Positions 1 to 7,986 are shown, numbered from the stretch's first letter. The stretch is 18,299 nt of DNA from Halonatronomonas sp051745425 (GCA_051745425.1 JBNJEB010000024.1:1-18299), one strand, 5' to 3'. Notes: generated by a model not told the origin, from the sequence alone. Numbers and translations: made by a program.

Positions 1-42
1 AGGGAAGTTAAAGCTAAAGTAGTAGAATTACCATTTATATAA
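1..42 (+). CDS. gcvT: Aminomethyltransferase (glycine cleavage T protein), C-terminal end only
   Basis: The first 14 codons, read in frame 1, give a 13-residue tail (REVKAKVVELPFI) and a TAA stop. T-protein C-termini commonly end in a basic-hydrophobic strand followed by a Pro-Phe pair, and this tail lies 27 bases ahead of gcvH, where gcvT normally sits in Firmicutes glycine-cleavage operons. The assignment rests on this short tail and on position, so it is moderate. The T protein would take the aminomethyl group from lipoylated GcvH and make methylene-tetrahydrofolate plus ammonia. Confidence 0.6.
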   Translation, partial: REVKAKVVELPFI

Positions 43-69
43 ATAAAATTATTTTAGGAGGCTAAAATC

Positions 70-456
70 ATGAGTATACCAGAAGGATTATTTTATTCAG
101 AAGATCATGAATGGGTAAAGGTTGAGGAAAGTGTAGGAACTATTGGAATTACAGATTTTGCTCAGGATGAATTAGGAGATATCGTTTTTGTGGAATTACC
201 TCAGGTTGGCGATGAGTTTGATAAGGAAGATAACTTTGGTGTCATAGAATCAGTAAAAGCAGTATCTGATTTGTATATGCCAGTTAGTGGAGAGGTAGTA
301 GAAGTTAATGAAGATTTACTAGACCAGCCAGAATTAGTTAATGAAGAACCTTATGAAGGTGGTTGGATTGTTAAAGTATCAATAAGTGACGAGAGCGAAA
401 TTGAAGAATTAATGGATGCAGAGGAATATTCTAATTTTCTAGAGGAGGAAGCCTAA
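70..456 (+). CDS. gcvH: Glycine cleavage system H protein
   Basis: GcvH is the small lipoyl carrier that shuttles the aminomethyl group of glycine between the P, T and L proteins in the cytoplasm. The 128-residue length is typical. The N-terminal part reads YSEDHEWV (residues 9-16), the family opening, and the lipoyl-attachment motif VIESVKAVSDLY places the lipoylated lysine at K63. The start is an ATG preceded by AGGAGG at about 56-61. The gene sits between the gcvT tail and gcvPA, with the stop codon directly abutting the gcvPA start, so the genes are translationally coupled in one operon. The L protein (dihydrolipoyl dehydrogenase) is not in this window. The family assignment is secure. 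Confidence 0.97.
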   Translation: MSIPEGLFYSEDHEWVKVEESVGTIGITDFAQDELGDIVFVELPQVGDEFDKEDNFGVIESVKAVSDLYMPVSGEVVEVNEDLLDQPELVNEEPYEGGWIVKVSISDESEIEELMDAEEYSNFLEEEA

Positions 457-1806
457 ATGAAATATATTTCTAACACGCCTCAAGAACAGGAGAAAATGCT
501 CTCTGATATAGGTGTGGAGGAAATTACTGATCTTTTTTCAGCTATTCCTGATAATATAAAGCTCGATAAACCCCTGGAATTACCTGATCCAATATCTGAA
601 ATGGAAATGATGGACCTTGTTAATGAACGGGCTTCTAGAAATACTGATTTAACTGAAGCAGATAGCTATTTAGGAGCAGGTGCTTATGACCATTATATTC
701 CATCCATTATTGACCATTTGGTATTAAGATCAGAGTTTTATACAGCGTATACGCCATATCAGGCTGAATTAAGTCAGGGTACCCTTCAGGCTATTTATGA
801 GTATCAGAGTATGATTGCAGAATTAACAGGGATGGGAATTGCTAATGCTTCATTATTAGATGGCGGCTCTGCATTAGGTGAAGCTGTCTTAATGGCCTTG
901 AGACATACTAGATTGAAAAAGGTTATAATGCCTAAGTCTATTCATCCCACTTATAGGGAGATAGCCAGGACTTATGCCGGTCCTCATGATGCTGAATTTG
1001 ATGAAGTAGATTTAGCAGGTTCTATAACAGATATTAAGCAATTAGAAGAATCAATTGATGACCAGACTGCAGCAGTAATAATTCAGTATCCTAATTTTTA
1101 TGGTTCAGTAGAGGATATGAAAAATATTTCTGAAATGATTAAAAATCAGAAGAAAACGCTATTTATAGTTGTTGCTAATCCAATTGCTCTTGGAATGTTA
1201 ACTTCTCCAGGAGAATTTAATGCTGATATTGTAATTGGAGAAGGGCAACCTCTTGGTAATGGAGTTAACTATGGCGGACCATATCTTGGTTATATGGCAA
1301 TTAGAGATGATCGCAGCCTTTTAAGACAGATGCCAGGTCGTCTAGTTGGTAAAACAGAAGATGTTGAAGGTAAGGAAGGTTTTGTAATGACCATGCAGAC
1401 TAGAGAGCAGCATATTAGAAGAGAGAAAGCTACTTCTAATATTTGCACCAATGAATCTTTAAATGCATTAATGGCAACAATATATATGGCGACTATGGGT
1501 AAAAAAGGTATAGAAGAAGTTGCTTATCAATCATTTAATAAGACTCGTTATTTAAAAGGAAAGTTGGAAGAGATTTCTGGGCTTGAAGTAGTTAATGGAG
1601 ATAATCACTTTCATGAAATCTGGGTTAAGACAGAGAAGCCAGTCTCAGAAGTTTTTAGTGAACTTTATGATAAATGTATTCTGGCTGGAGTTGATCTTTC
1701 TCAGTTTGATGAAGAAGAGGGTCTATTAATTTGTGTAACTGAAAAGAAGACTAGAGAAGATCTAGATAAATTTGTTGCAGCAATGGAGGTGGCAGTCAAT
1801 GAATGA
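457..1806 (+). CDS. gcvPA: Glycine dehydrogenase (decarboxylating) subunit 1
   Basis: This is the N-terminal half of the split P protein, which with GcvPB decarboxylates glycine using PLP and passes the aminomethyl group to GcvH. It has 449 residues, the normal size for the separate subunit. The characteristic early segment SYLGAGAYDHYIPSIIDHL is visible near residues 70-90, followed by the TAYTPYQAELSQGTLQAIYEYQSMI segment. The ATG start follows directly after the gcvH stop and has GAGGAGG within the end of gcvH as its ribosome binding site. It ends in TGA and overlaps the gcvPB start by 8 bases. That TGA is a normal terminator here, which matters for reading the peroxiredoxin genes later in the window. 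Cytoplasmic. Confidence 0.97.
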   Translation: MKYISNTPQEQEKMLSDIGVEEITDLFSAIPDNIKLDKPLELPDPISEMEMMDLVNERASRNTDLTEADSYLGAGAYDHYIPSIIDHLVLRSEFYTAYTPYQAELSQGTLQAIYEYQSMIAELTGMGIANASLLDGGSALGEAVLMALRHTRLKKVIMPKSIHPTYREIARTYAGPHDAEFDEVDLAGSITDIKQLEESIDDQTAAVIIQYPNFYGSVEDMKNISEMIKNQKKTLFIVVANPIALGMLTSPGEFNADIVIGEGQPLGNGVNYGGPYLGYMAIRDDRSLLRQMPGRLVGKTEDVEGKEGFVMTMQTREQHIRREKATSNICTNESLNALMATIYMATMGKKGIEEVAYQSFNKTRYLKGKLEEISGLEVVNGDNHFHEIWVKTEKPVSEVFSELYDKCILAGVDLSQFDEEEGLLICVTEKKTREDLDKFVAAMEVAVNE

Positions 1807-3238
1807 ACCTCTCATTAAAGACTATAGTACTCCAGACAGAAAAGGTTATAGTCTTCCTGAGTTAGATGTTGATATGGCAGATCCAAAAGATGCTTTTCCT
1901 GAAGGAACAGTTAGAGATGAAGCTCCTGATTTACCTGAGGTTAGCGAAGTTGATGTAGTAAGACATTTTACCAGCCTTTCAGAGATGAATTATGGTGTTG
2001 ATTCAGGGATTTATCCACTTGGCTCATGTACTATGAAATATAATCCTAAGATCAATGAAAATGTTGCAAGAATTCCTGGTCTGGCTAATATTCATCCATT
2101 TCAGCCAGTTAATGAAGTTCAAGGAAGTCTCTCAATGCTATATGATCTAAAAAGAGAACTTGCGGAAATAAGTGGGATGGATGAAGTTACCCTGCAACCT
2201 GCTTCTGGAGCCCACGGAGAATATGTAGGATTAATGATTATTAGAAAATATTTTGAAACTAGAGGAGAAAAGCGAAATAAGGTTATTGTTCCTGATTCTG
2301 CCCATGGTACTAACCCAGCAAGTGCTACCATGGCAGGTTTTGATGCTGTAGAGATTGAGTCAAATGAGCGAGGTATGGTTGATTTAGATAGTTTAAAGGA
2401 AGCCCTTGATGATGATGTAGCAGCATTAATGTTAACAAACCCTAATACATTAGGTATCTTTGAACAGGATATCTGTGAGATAGCAGATATGGTTCATGAT
2501 GCCGGAGGTCTTCTGTATTACGATGGAGCTAATATGAACGCTATACTAAGTTATGCCCGTCCTGGGGATATGAATTTCGATGTTATGCATTTTAATCTTC
2601 ATAAAACTTTCTCGACTCCTCATGGTGGAGGAGGCCCTGGATCCGGTCCGGTTGGAGTCAAAAGATTTTTAACTCCGTATCTACCTAAACCTTTCTTGTC
2701 TGAAAAAGAAGGTGATTATTTCTGGGATTATGATAGGCCTGATTCAATGGGTAGAGTTCATAGTTTTTATGGCAATTATGGTGTAATGCTTAGGGCATTC
2801 ACTTATATTAGAGGCCATGGGAAGACTGGTTTAAAAGAAATTACAGAAAATGCTGTTTTAAATGCTAATTATCTAAAATCAAAATTAAAAGCTGATTATG
2901 AATTGCCCTTTAGTGCAGATAGCCTCCATGAATTTGTTCTTTCTGGAAGTAAGCAGAAAGCAAAAGGAGTATCTACATTAAATATTGCTAAAAGGCTATT
3001 AGATTATGATCAATATGCACCAACAATTTATTTCCCATTAATAGTTAAAGAATCAATGATGATTGAACCGACAGAAACAGAGAATTTAAGGTCTCTTGAT
3101 AGATTTATTGAAACATTAGAAACTATTTCCCGGGAAATAGATGAAGACCCAGAAATGGTTAAAAATGCTCCTCATACTACAGTTGTCAGAAAGTTGGACG
3201 AAGCAACTGCAGCCAGGAACCCGGATTTACGCTGGTAA
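1799..3238 (+). CDS. gcvPB: Glycine dehydrogenase (decarboxylating) subunit 2
   Basis: This is the C-terminal, PLP-binding half of the split P protein. The PLP lysine is in HFNLHKTFSTPHGGGGPGSG (lysine at about residue 269), just before the glycine-rich loop typical of the family. Other family segments are YPLGSCTMKYNP and SAHGTNPASATMAGF. I start it at the ATG at 1799, because GGAGGTGG at 1785-1792 lies at the right distance; a longer frame from a TTG at 1772 lacks support. This gives 479 residues and an 8-base overlap with gcvPA, indicating translational coupling. It is the last gene of the gcv operon and is followed at once by a strong terminator. Confidence 0.97.
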   Translation: MNEPLIKDYSTPDRKGYSLPELDVDMADPKDAFPEGTVRDEAPDLPEVSEVDVVRHFTSLSEMNYGVDSGIYPLGSCTMKYNPKINENVARIPGLANIHPFQPVNEVQGSLSMLYDLKRELAEISGMDEVTLQPASGAHGEYVGLMIIRKYFETRGEKRNKVIVPDSAHGTNPASATMAGFDAVEIESNERGMVDLDSLKEALDDDVAALMLTNPNTLGIFEQDICEIADMVHDAGGLLYYDGANMNAILSYARPGDMNFDVMHFNLHKTFSTPHGGGGPGSGPVGVKRFLTPYLPKPFLSEKEGDYFWDYDRPDSMGRVHSFYGNYGVMLRAFTYIRGHGKTGLKEITENAVLNANYLKSKLKADYELPFSADSLHEFVLSGSKQKAKGVSTLNIAKRLLDYDQYAPTIYFPLIVKESMMIEPTETENLRSLDRFIETLETISREIDEDPEMVKNAPHTTVVRKLDEATAARNPDLRW

Positions 3239-3259
3239 TAATATAAATCTTTTAGATTT

Positions 3260-3297
3260 AAAGCACTCTGATCTAAACAATCAGAGTGCTTTTCTTC
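3260..3297 (+). terminator. Rho-independent terminator after gcvPB
   Basis: A 13-bp perfect stem (AAAGCACTCTGAT pairing with ATCAGAGTGCTTT) with a 7-base loop is followed by a T-rich tail. It begins 21 bases after the gcvPB stop and closes the gcv operon. Confidence 0.87.
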
Positions 3298-3309
3298 TTA
3301 TGAAGGTTG

Positions 3310-3318
3310 TGATATAAT
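3310..3318 (+). promoter_or_regulatory. Extended -10 promoter for the TPR-DUF951-ychF group
   Basis: TGATATAAT is a perfect extended -10 element located just after the gcv terminator. No good -35 is visible at 17 bp; the hexamer there is TTTTCT in the terminator tail. The implied start would leave only a short leader before the gene at 3336, so the promoter is plausible rather than firm. Confidence 0.45.
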
Positions 3319-3335
3319 CTAAGCAGGTGATAATA

Positions 3336-3890
3336 ATGAGAGAGGAAACATATTTAAAAGATTATTCAGTTGATCTTATAGAAAAATATGAGCAGGGTAC
3401 AGAGTTTATAGATAGAGGCAAAGATCAAGATGGTGAGGAACTTCTTCGTGAGGTAATAGAAAGAGAAGAGAAGTTTGCTCCTGCTTATAATAAGTTGGCT
3501 GTAATGTATATCAGGCAGGATAATAAAGATAAAGCCAGAGAGATATTAGAATATGTGCTTGCAGAAATAGATCCTGAATTTCCTCCAGCTCTAACTAATA
3601 TGGGGAGTTTAGAAAAAGAAAAAGGTAATACATATAAGGCAAAAGAGCTTTATCAAGAGGCAATTGACTTAAATTCTGAGTATGGTCCGGCTTATAATAA
3701 TCTTGGAGTTATTTTAAGAGAAGAAGGTGAAATATCTAAATCGGTAAAGTATTTAAAAAAAGCTAGGAAACTTGGAACATATTCTTTTAAATCAAAAGAA
3801 GATACACCAATTTATAAAGATCCTGGATGTATGATACCAATAATATTAGCATTTATTTTTGTAGTTTTAACTTTTTTCTGGTTATTCTAG
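3336..3890 (+). CDS. TPR-repeat protein with C-terminal membrane anchor
   Basis: This 184-residue protein consists of three to four tetratricopeptide repeats (about residues 25-145; clear units contain APAYNKLAVMY, PPALTNMGSLEKEKGN and GPAYNNLGVILREEGE) followed by a hydrophobic C-terminal segment ending exactly at the stop (PIILAFIFVVLTFFWLF). That layout predicts a tail-anchored protein with the TPR domain in the cytoplasm. I choose the ATG at 3336, because AGGTGA at 3326-3330 is the likely ribosome binding site and overlaps an upstream in-frame GTG. TPR domains mediate protein-protein contacts; the partner cannot be read from the sequence. The gene precedes the DUF951 gene and ychF on the same strand with a short gap, so co-transcription is likely. 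No specific function is assigned. Confidence 0.8.
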   Translation: MREETYLKDYSVDLIEKYEQGTEFIDRGKDQDGEELLREVIEREEKFAPAYNKLAVMYIRQDNKDKAREILEYVLAEIDPEFPPALTNMGSLEKEKGNTYKAKELYQEAIDLNSEYGPAYNNLGVILREEGEISKSVKYLKKARKLGTYSFKSKEDTPIYKDPGCMIPIILAFIFVVLTFFWLF

Positions 3891-3913
3891 ATAGATGATA
3901 AGGAGTGGTTATG

Positions 3914-4123
3914 ATGAAATCAGAAGAGATAGCTGAATTAACTCCAGGAGATATAATAAAATTAAAGAAAGAACATCCATGTGGTACAAACCGCTGGGAA
4001 TTAATTAGAATTGGAATGGATGTAAAGCTAAAATGTATTGAATGTCAGAATTATATTTCTTTATCAAGAAAAAATTTTAATAAATCATTTAAAAACATCC
4101 TGGAGCGGAGGTCGGATAATTGA
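3914..4123 (+). CDS. DUF951 family small protein
   Basis: This protein of about 69 residues matches the DUF951 pattern: a GDIIKLKKEHPCGTNRWEL stretch, then a strand containing LKCIECQNYISL, and a basic C-terminal helix. The pattern PCG...W...RxGxDxxLKCxxC is the family hallmark. The conserved cysteines (PCG and CxxC) could bind a metal, but this is inference. AAGGAG ends at 3905, 8 bases before the ATG at 3914; an ATG at 3911 is also possible. Its TGA stop overlaps the ychF start by one base. DUF951 genes often neighbour ychF and rpsF in Firmicutes, as here. The biochemical role of the family is not known to me. Confidence 0.85.
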   Translation: MKSEEIAELTPGDIIKLKKEHPCGTNRWELIRIGMDVKLKCIECQNYISLSRKNFNKSFKNILERRSDN

Positions 4124-5220
4124 TGGAATTAGGAATTATTGGTTTACCAAATTCAGGAAAATCAACTTTATTTAATGCTCTGACTGAGGCAGGAATTTCT
4201 GCAGATAATTATCCTTTCTGTACAATTGAACCTAATGTAGGCGTTGTTGAAGTAGAGGATGTTAGGTTAGAAAAGCTCTGTCAGGAATATAAACCAGAAG
4301 ATTGTACTCCTGCTCCAATAAAATTTGTTGATATTGCTGGCTTAGTTAAGGGAGCAAGTAATGGTGAAGGTTTAGGAAATAAATTTTTAAGTCATATTCG
4401 TGAAGTAGAGGCTATTATTCATGTAGTCCGTTTTTTTGAAGATAAAAATGTAGCTCATGTTAATGGTGATATTAATCCAATTCAGGATGTTGAAATAATT
4501 GAAAATGAATTAATTAAAGCTGACTTGGAAACATTAAAAAAACGTGAAGATAAAACAGAAAAAATGTTAAAAACTGGTGAAGATAAATATAAAGAAGAAA
4601 TGGTTATAATTAAAAAGATAAGTGAAGATCTCGAAGCTGGGATACCAGTTAGACTTCAAAACTTAAAGGATAAAGCTAGAAAACTTGCAGATGAATTATT
4701 CTTTTTAACTGATAAACCGGTTTTATATGTTGCTAATATGTCTGAAAAACAATTAAAAAACATCAATAAATTAGATAGTTATCAAAAGTTAAAAAATAAA
4801 GCAAAAAGTGAAAAGGCTGGAGTTATTGAAATATCAGCAGTTTTTGAACTGGAATTAATTGAACTGGAAACTGAAGAGAAAGAAATATTTTTAGATGAAT
4901 TAGGATTTTTAGAATCTGGATTAAAAAAATTAATTAATGCTGGGTATGACCTTTTAGATTTAATTACTTTTTATACAGTTGCAGGTGGCCGAGAAGTTAG
5001 AGCTACTCCAATACCTAAACAAACTAAAATTGTTAAAGCCGCAGGTAAAATTCATTCATCAATGGAAGAGGGATTTATTAGAGCAGAAGTTGTTAATTTT
5101 AATGATTGGGAAAAATATGGCGGAATGGCTGGTGCAAGAGAAGCAGGTAAAGTTAGGATTGAAGGCAGGGATTACATAGTTGAGGATGGCGATATTTGTC
5201 ACTTTAGATTTAAGGATTAA
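4123..5220 (+). CDS. ychF: Redox-regulated ATPase YchF (OLA1 family)
   Basis: YchF is a P-loop NTPase of the Obg family that prefers ATP and binds ribosomes. The G1 loop GLPNSGKST is at residues 7-15, and the G3 region reads DIAGLVKGASNGEGLGN. The G4 position has NMSE instead of NKxD, the change that gives ATP rather than GTP preference. A coiled-coil region lies in the middle, and the C-terminal TGS domain includes LITFYTVAGGREVRA and AAGKIHSSMEEGFIRAEV. The length of 365 residues is normal. I take the ATG at 4123 (protein MELGIIG), overlapping the DUF951 stop by one base; an in-frame TTG at 4120 is the alternative. The ribosome binding site GGAGCGGAGG lies in the end of the DUF951 gene. No terminator is obvious before the next promoter. 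Confidence 0.96.
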   Translation: MELGIIGLPNSGKSTLFNALTEAGISADNYPFCTIEPNVGVVEVEDVRLEKLCQEYKPEDCTPAPIKFVDIAGLVKGASNGEGLGNKFLSHIREVEAIIHVVRFFEDKNVAHVNGDINPIQDVEIIENELIKADLETLKKREDKTEKMLKTGEDKYKEEMVIIKKISEDLEAGIPVRLQNLKDKARKLADELFFLTDKPVLYVANMSEKQLKNINKLDSYQKLKNKAKSEKAGVIEISAVFELELIELETEEKEIFLDELGFLESGLKKLINAGYDLLDLITFYTVAGGREVRATPIPKQTKIVKAAGKIHSSMEEGFIRAEVVNFNDWEKYGGMAGAREAGKVRIEGRDYIVEDGDICHFRFKD

Positions 5221-5241
5221 CGAATATTTATACCTTAAAGC

Positions 5242-5270
5242 TTGCAAGATAGTATTAGTAATGCTATAAT
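5242..5270 (+). promoter_or_regulatory. Strong promoter of the rpsF operon
   Basis: TTGCAA, a 17-bp spacer and TATAAT, with TGC directly before the -10 (extended -10), form one of the best promoters in the window. Transcription would begin near 5277 and produce a leader of about 80 bases before rpsF. Confidence 0.85.
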
Positions 5271-5277
5271 ATAAAAA

Positions 5278-5343
5278 GGTCTGCGTAAAGCAGGCCAAAC
5301 TTCCATGCTCTATTATTAAATAGGGCCGTTAAGACCGGATGGA
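5278..5343 (+). promoter_or_regulatory. Structured leader of rpsF, candidate S6:S18 autoregulatory element
   Basis: The leader first forms a hairpin GGTCTGC / GCAGGCC (5278-5284 with 5290-5296). A second, larger structure closes with TCCAT (5302-5306) paired to ATGGA (5339-5343), encloses a short CTATT/AATAG hairpin, and exposes a GCCG segment. The closing strand runs into the GGAGGAGG ribosome binding site of rpsF, so folding could hide it. S6:S18 leaders in bacteria are known to carry a conserved CCG in a bulge next to a helix. Position and features fit, but I could not align to the family model. Confidence 0.5.
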
Positions 5344-5358
5344 GGAGGTGAATTAGAA

Positions 5359-5652
5359 ATGAGAAGAAGAAATTATGAGGCCACTTTTATATTGAATAAC
5401 GATTTAACTGAAGAGGAACATGAAGCAGCAGTTGAGCGGATTAAAAATTCAGTTGAAGGTTCAGCAGGCGATATTACTGAGTTAGAAGATTGGGGAGAGA
5501 AACGACTTGCCTATCCGATCAATGATTTATACCTGGGTTATTATTATATGTTGAATTTTGAAGGTAATGCAGATACTGTTGATGAACTAGAGCGTAATCT
5601 TAAACTTATCGGTGGAGTATTGCGTTATATGGTTATTAGAGTCGATGAGTAA
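5359..5652 (+). CDS. rpsF: 30S ribosomal protein S6
   Basis: S6 binds 16S rRNA as a heterodimer with S18 in the platform of the small subunit. The 97-residue length is normal. The opening RNYEATFILNNDLTEEEH and the DWGEKRLAYPINDLYLGYYYMLNFEG strand are typical of the family, and the C-terminus RYMVIRVDE is complete. A strong GGAGGAGGTG ribosome binding site lies 8-10 bases before the ATG. It is the first gene of rpsF-ssb-rpsR-yybS-rplI, the usual Firmicutes order. The structured leader in front suggests translational feedback by S6:S18. Confidence 0.97.
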   Translation: MRRRNYEATFILNNDLTEEEHEAAVERIKNSVEGSAGDITELEDWGEKRLAYPINDLYLGYYYMLNFEGNADTVDELERNLKLIGGVLRYMVIRVDE

Positions 5653-5675
5653 ATACTTGCGGGGTGGTTATGTAA

Positions 5676-6122
5676 ATGTTAAATAAGATTATATTAATCG
5701 GACGGCTGGTTAGAGATCCAGAGTTAAGATATACCGGTAGTGGCACCCCGGTCTGTAATTTTACACTGGCTGTTGAAAGAAATTATACAAATCGTGATGG
5801 AGATAGAGATGTAGATTTTATTCCAGTTGTTACCTGGCAGAAATTAGCTGAAAATTGTGCCCAGCATTTAGGCAAAGGCCGACTGGTTGCTGTTGATGGA
5901 CGTCTCCAAATTCGCAAGAGTGAAAAAGAGAATAGAACCTATATTAACCCCGAAGTTGTAGCTCAAGATGTTCGCTTTCTTGACTGGCCAAAAGATGGTA
6001 ATTCTCAGGGCCAGGGAGGAAGAGGAAAACCTAATCAATCTAGCAATCAACAGTTTGGGCCGGATAGTCAACCTGATAATGCCGAGGACATGCTTGATGA
6101 TGATTTTGATGTTCCATTTTAA
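5676..6122 (+). CDS. ssb: Single-stranded DNA-binding protein
   Basis: SSB coats single-stranded DNA in replication, repair and recombination. The N-terminal OB fold spans about residues 1-105 (MLNKIILIGRLVRDPELRYT, then FTLAVERNY and the FIPVVTWQKLAENC segment). A Gln/Asn/Gly-rich flexible linker follows, and the acidic tip DDDFDVPF at the C-terminus recruits partner proteins. The length of 148 residues is typical of Firmicutes SSB. It lies 23 bases after rpsF and 29 bases before rpsR, so it is co-transcribed with both ribosomal genes. The start ATG has GGGGTGG upstream as a moderate ribosome binding site. Confidence 0.97.
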   Translation: MLNKIILIGRLVRDPELRYTGSGTPVCNFTLAVERNYTNRDGDRDVDFIPVVTWQKLAENCAQHLGKGRLVAVDGRLQIRKSEKENRTYINPEVVAQDVRFLDWPKDGNSQGQGGRGKPNQSSNQQFGPDSQPDNAEDMLDDDFDVPF

Positions 6123-6151
6123 GTTATAAGTTTCAAAAAGGAGGGATATAA

Positions 6152-6364
6152 GTGGCACGAGGAAGAAATAGATCCTGTTATTATTGCGGGAATGATAAAG
6201 AAATAGACTATAAAGATTTAAGGACTTTGAAGAAGCATCTTACTGATAGAGGTAAGATTATGCCTAGAAGAGTCTCAGGTACATGCGCCAAGCATCAGAG
6301 AGCTATTACCAGAGCTATTAAGAGGGCAAGGCATATTGCTTTATTACCATATGTCAAAGATTAA
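6152..6364 (+). CDS. rpsR: 30S ribosomal protein S18
   Basis: S18 is the partner of S6 on the ribosomal platform. The protein has 70 residues with the family core DLRTLKKHLTDRGKIMPRRVSGTCAKHQRAITRAIKRARHIALLPY. The CYYC pair near residue 9 and the cysteine/histidine in GTCAKHQR identify the cysteine-containing, probably zinc-binding form. The start is GTG, supported by AAGGAGGG about 8 bases upstream. It is the third gene of the operon. Confidence 0.97.
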   Translation: MARGRNRSCYYCGNDKEIDYKDLRTLKKHLTDRGKIMPRRVSGTCAKHQRAITRAIKRARHIALLPYVKD

Positions 6365-6384
6365 TTATTAATTGATGATATTAT

Positions 6385-6409
6385 GGAGGTAGGTCTACCT
6401 GCCTCCTTT
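6385..6409 (+). terminator. Hairpin between rpsR and yybS, possible weak terminator or processing site
   Basis: GGAGGTAGG pairs with CCTGCCTCC (one G-U pair) around a 4-base loop, followed by only three T residues. The stem is stable but the T tract is short, so it may attenuate or process the transcript rather than end it. It would lower expression of yybS-rplI relative to the first three genes. Confidence 0.4.
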
Positions 6410-6436
6410 AGCGGATATATTGGGGAGTTGTTTTAG

Positions 6437-7354
6437 ATGGATAATAAACCATCTACACCAGACCAGGACCAGAAGGAAATGAGAAAACAGTTTTTATTGA
6501 GTCTTATTGCAATAGTAGTTCTGACATTTGTTAATGTTAGTTTTCCATTTTTTAATTTAGCTGTTATTTTAATCTGGCCGATACCGATTGTTAACCTGGC
6601 GATACATCAAGGTATGCGAAGGGCAACAATTTTAGTAGCTATTTCTGCTTTAATAAATGGTCTTTTATTTAATCCAGTAATGGGCCTTTTGACTGTAGCT
6701 GGCTTTGGTTTTGTCGGTTTCGTTATGGCTGGAGCTATTTTGGAAAAATTATCAGCTTTTAAAGTCTTGATTATGACAGTTTTGACTGCAATAATATCAA
6801 ATTTTATAATTTTAGCTGGAATTTCTTTTAGTTATGAAGGTGGAATTTTAGCTACAATTCAGTCAACAGTGGCTGATAATCTTATTCCTTTATTAGAAAA
6901 TGGAGAAATGACAGCAATTCTTGAGGCTCAACTAGACTTAATTTCATTAGTCATTCCAGGTATGTTAATTATTTCTGGAATTTTAACTGGGATACTGAAC
7001 TATTATTTAGTTCACTGGTTTTTTGATATTAAAAAAATTTCAGTTAAAACATATAATAGTATTTCTTATTGGAGATTCCCAGCCTTGATACTTTCGCTGG
7101 GATTGGTAATTGCTATTTTATTAAGAAATAATCCAGTTGGTTTAAATCTACTTGTAATAGTAATCTTTTTATTATTCTTACAGGGTTTTGGAGTAGGTTT
7201 ATATTATGTAAGAAAAAAGACGAAATCATTCTTTTTAAATTGGATATATATTCTTATAGTTATAATGATACCTGTGATTCCTCCATTACTATTTCTGATA
7301 GGTCTTGTAGATTTATGGTTTGATATTAGAAAATTAAAATATGGAAATAATTAA
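6437..7354 (+). CDS. yybS: DUF2232 membrane protein (YybS-like)
   Basis: This 305-residue protein is strongly hydrophobic, with about eight predicted membrane segments; examples are FLLSLIAIVVLTFVNVSFPFF near the N-terminus and ILIVIMIPVIPPLLFLIGLV near the C-terminus. The pattern FPFFNLAVILIWPIPIVNLAIHQGMRRA in the first third is characteristic of the YybS/DUF2232 family. In Firmicutes this family sits between rpsR and rplI, as here, which supports the call. An S-component-like role in vitamin uptake has been suggested for related folds, but the substrate is not known and I do not assign one. The start ATG has GGGGAG about 9 bases upstream. Confidence 0.85.
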   Translation: MDNKPSTPDQDQKEMRKQFLLSLIAIVVLTFVNVSFPFFNLAVILIWPIPIVNLAIHQGMRRATILVAISALINGLLFNPVMGLLTVAGFGFVGFVMAGAILEKLSAFKVLIMTVLTAIISNFIILAGISFSYEGGILATIQSTVADNLIPLLENGEMTAILEAQLDLISLVIPGMLIISGILTGILNYYLVHWFFDIKKISVKTYNSISYWRFPALILSLGLVIAILLRNNPVGLNLLVIVIFLLFLQGFGVGLYYVRKKTKSFFLNWIYILIVIMIPVIPPLLFLIGLVDLWFDIRKLKYGNN

Positions 7355-7381
7355 ATGCTAATATAAAGGAGGTCTATTTAA

Positions 7382-7831
7382 ATGGAAGTAATTCTCCGTG
7401 AAGATGTTGAAAAAGTTGGTGCCGGAGGCGAGGTTGTTGATGTTGCTGATGGATATGCCAGAAACTTTCTTTTTCCTAGAGGATTAGCTGAAAAGGCTAC
7501 AAAAGCTAAAATTCAGGAGGTTAAATCTGCTCAAAAAGCTAAAGAAAAGGCAAAAGCTGAAAATAGAGAAGCAGCTCAGGCTCAGGCTGAAAGGCTAGAA
7601 TCTGAAAAGTTTGAGATTGCCGTTAAGGCAGGGGAAGAAGGAAGGTTGTTTGGTTCTGTTTCAACTCATGATATTGCAGACCAGGTTGAAGCTGCAGGTT
7701 ATGAGATAGATAGAAAAAAGATTGATCTTGAAGAAAATATTAAAGACCTTGGTACCCATAAAGTATCAGTAAAGCTGTTTGAAGATATAACAGCTGAACT
7801 TACTGTAAATGTTGTTGCTAAAGAAGAGTAG
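7382..7831 (+). CDS. rplI: 50S ribosomal protein L9
   Basis: L9 binds 23S rRNA near the L1 stalk and helps keep the reading frame. The 149-residue length is normal. The N-terminal domain EVILREDVEKVGAGGEVVDVADGYARNFLFPRGLA is nearly the family consensus. A long lysine/alanine-rich connecting helix (about residues 45-75) follows, then the C-terminal domain with GRLFGSVSTHDIADQ. AAAGGAGG lies 8 bases before the ATG. It is the last gene of the rpsF operon and is followed by a clear terminator. Confidence 0.97.
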   Translation: MEVILREDVEKVGAGGEVVDVADGYARNFLFPRGLAEKATKAKIQEVKSAQKAKEKAKAENREAAQAQAERLESEKFEIAVKAGEEGRLFGSVSTHDIADQVEAAGYEIDRKKIDLEENIKDLGTHKVSVKLFEDITAELTVNVVAKEE

Positions 7832-7859
7832 TAAATATTTAAATAATGCTTATTGTAGG

Positions 7860-7894
7860 GCAGTCCTTGAACAAAAGGGCTGCTTTTTTGTTTT
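7860..7894 (+). terminator. Rho-independent terminator after rplI
   Basis: GCAGTCCTT pairs with AAGGGCTGC (9 bp, one G-U pair) around a 6-base loop, followed by a run of six T and further T residues. It ends the rpsF operon. Confidence 0.9.
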
Positions 7895-7986
7895 CAATTA
7901 AGTTGACATAATAAAGCATAATACTAGGCATAAGAAAATATTATATTTTATATTTAAAATTATAATAAGGAAATAAGTGAAAATAA

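Noticed and set aside
1772..1798. Longer N-terminus for GcvPB from a TTG codon
   Set aside because: The added residues do not resemble the family start, and the ribosome binding site GGAGGTGG favours the ATG at 1799.
2119..2331. Reverse-strand open frames, such as this one and others at 5059-5298, 5868-6158, 10028-10237, 11510-11701 and 12214-12468
   Set aside because: They lie wholly or mostly inside well-supported + strand genes, have low-complexity or implausible protein sequence, and no ribosome binding signals.
7903..7908. Perfect TTGACA as the -35 of the first peroxiredoxin promoter
   Set aside because: No acceptable -10 lies at 16-18 bp; the TTGACT/TATTAT pair closer to the gene matches the arrangement of copy 2.
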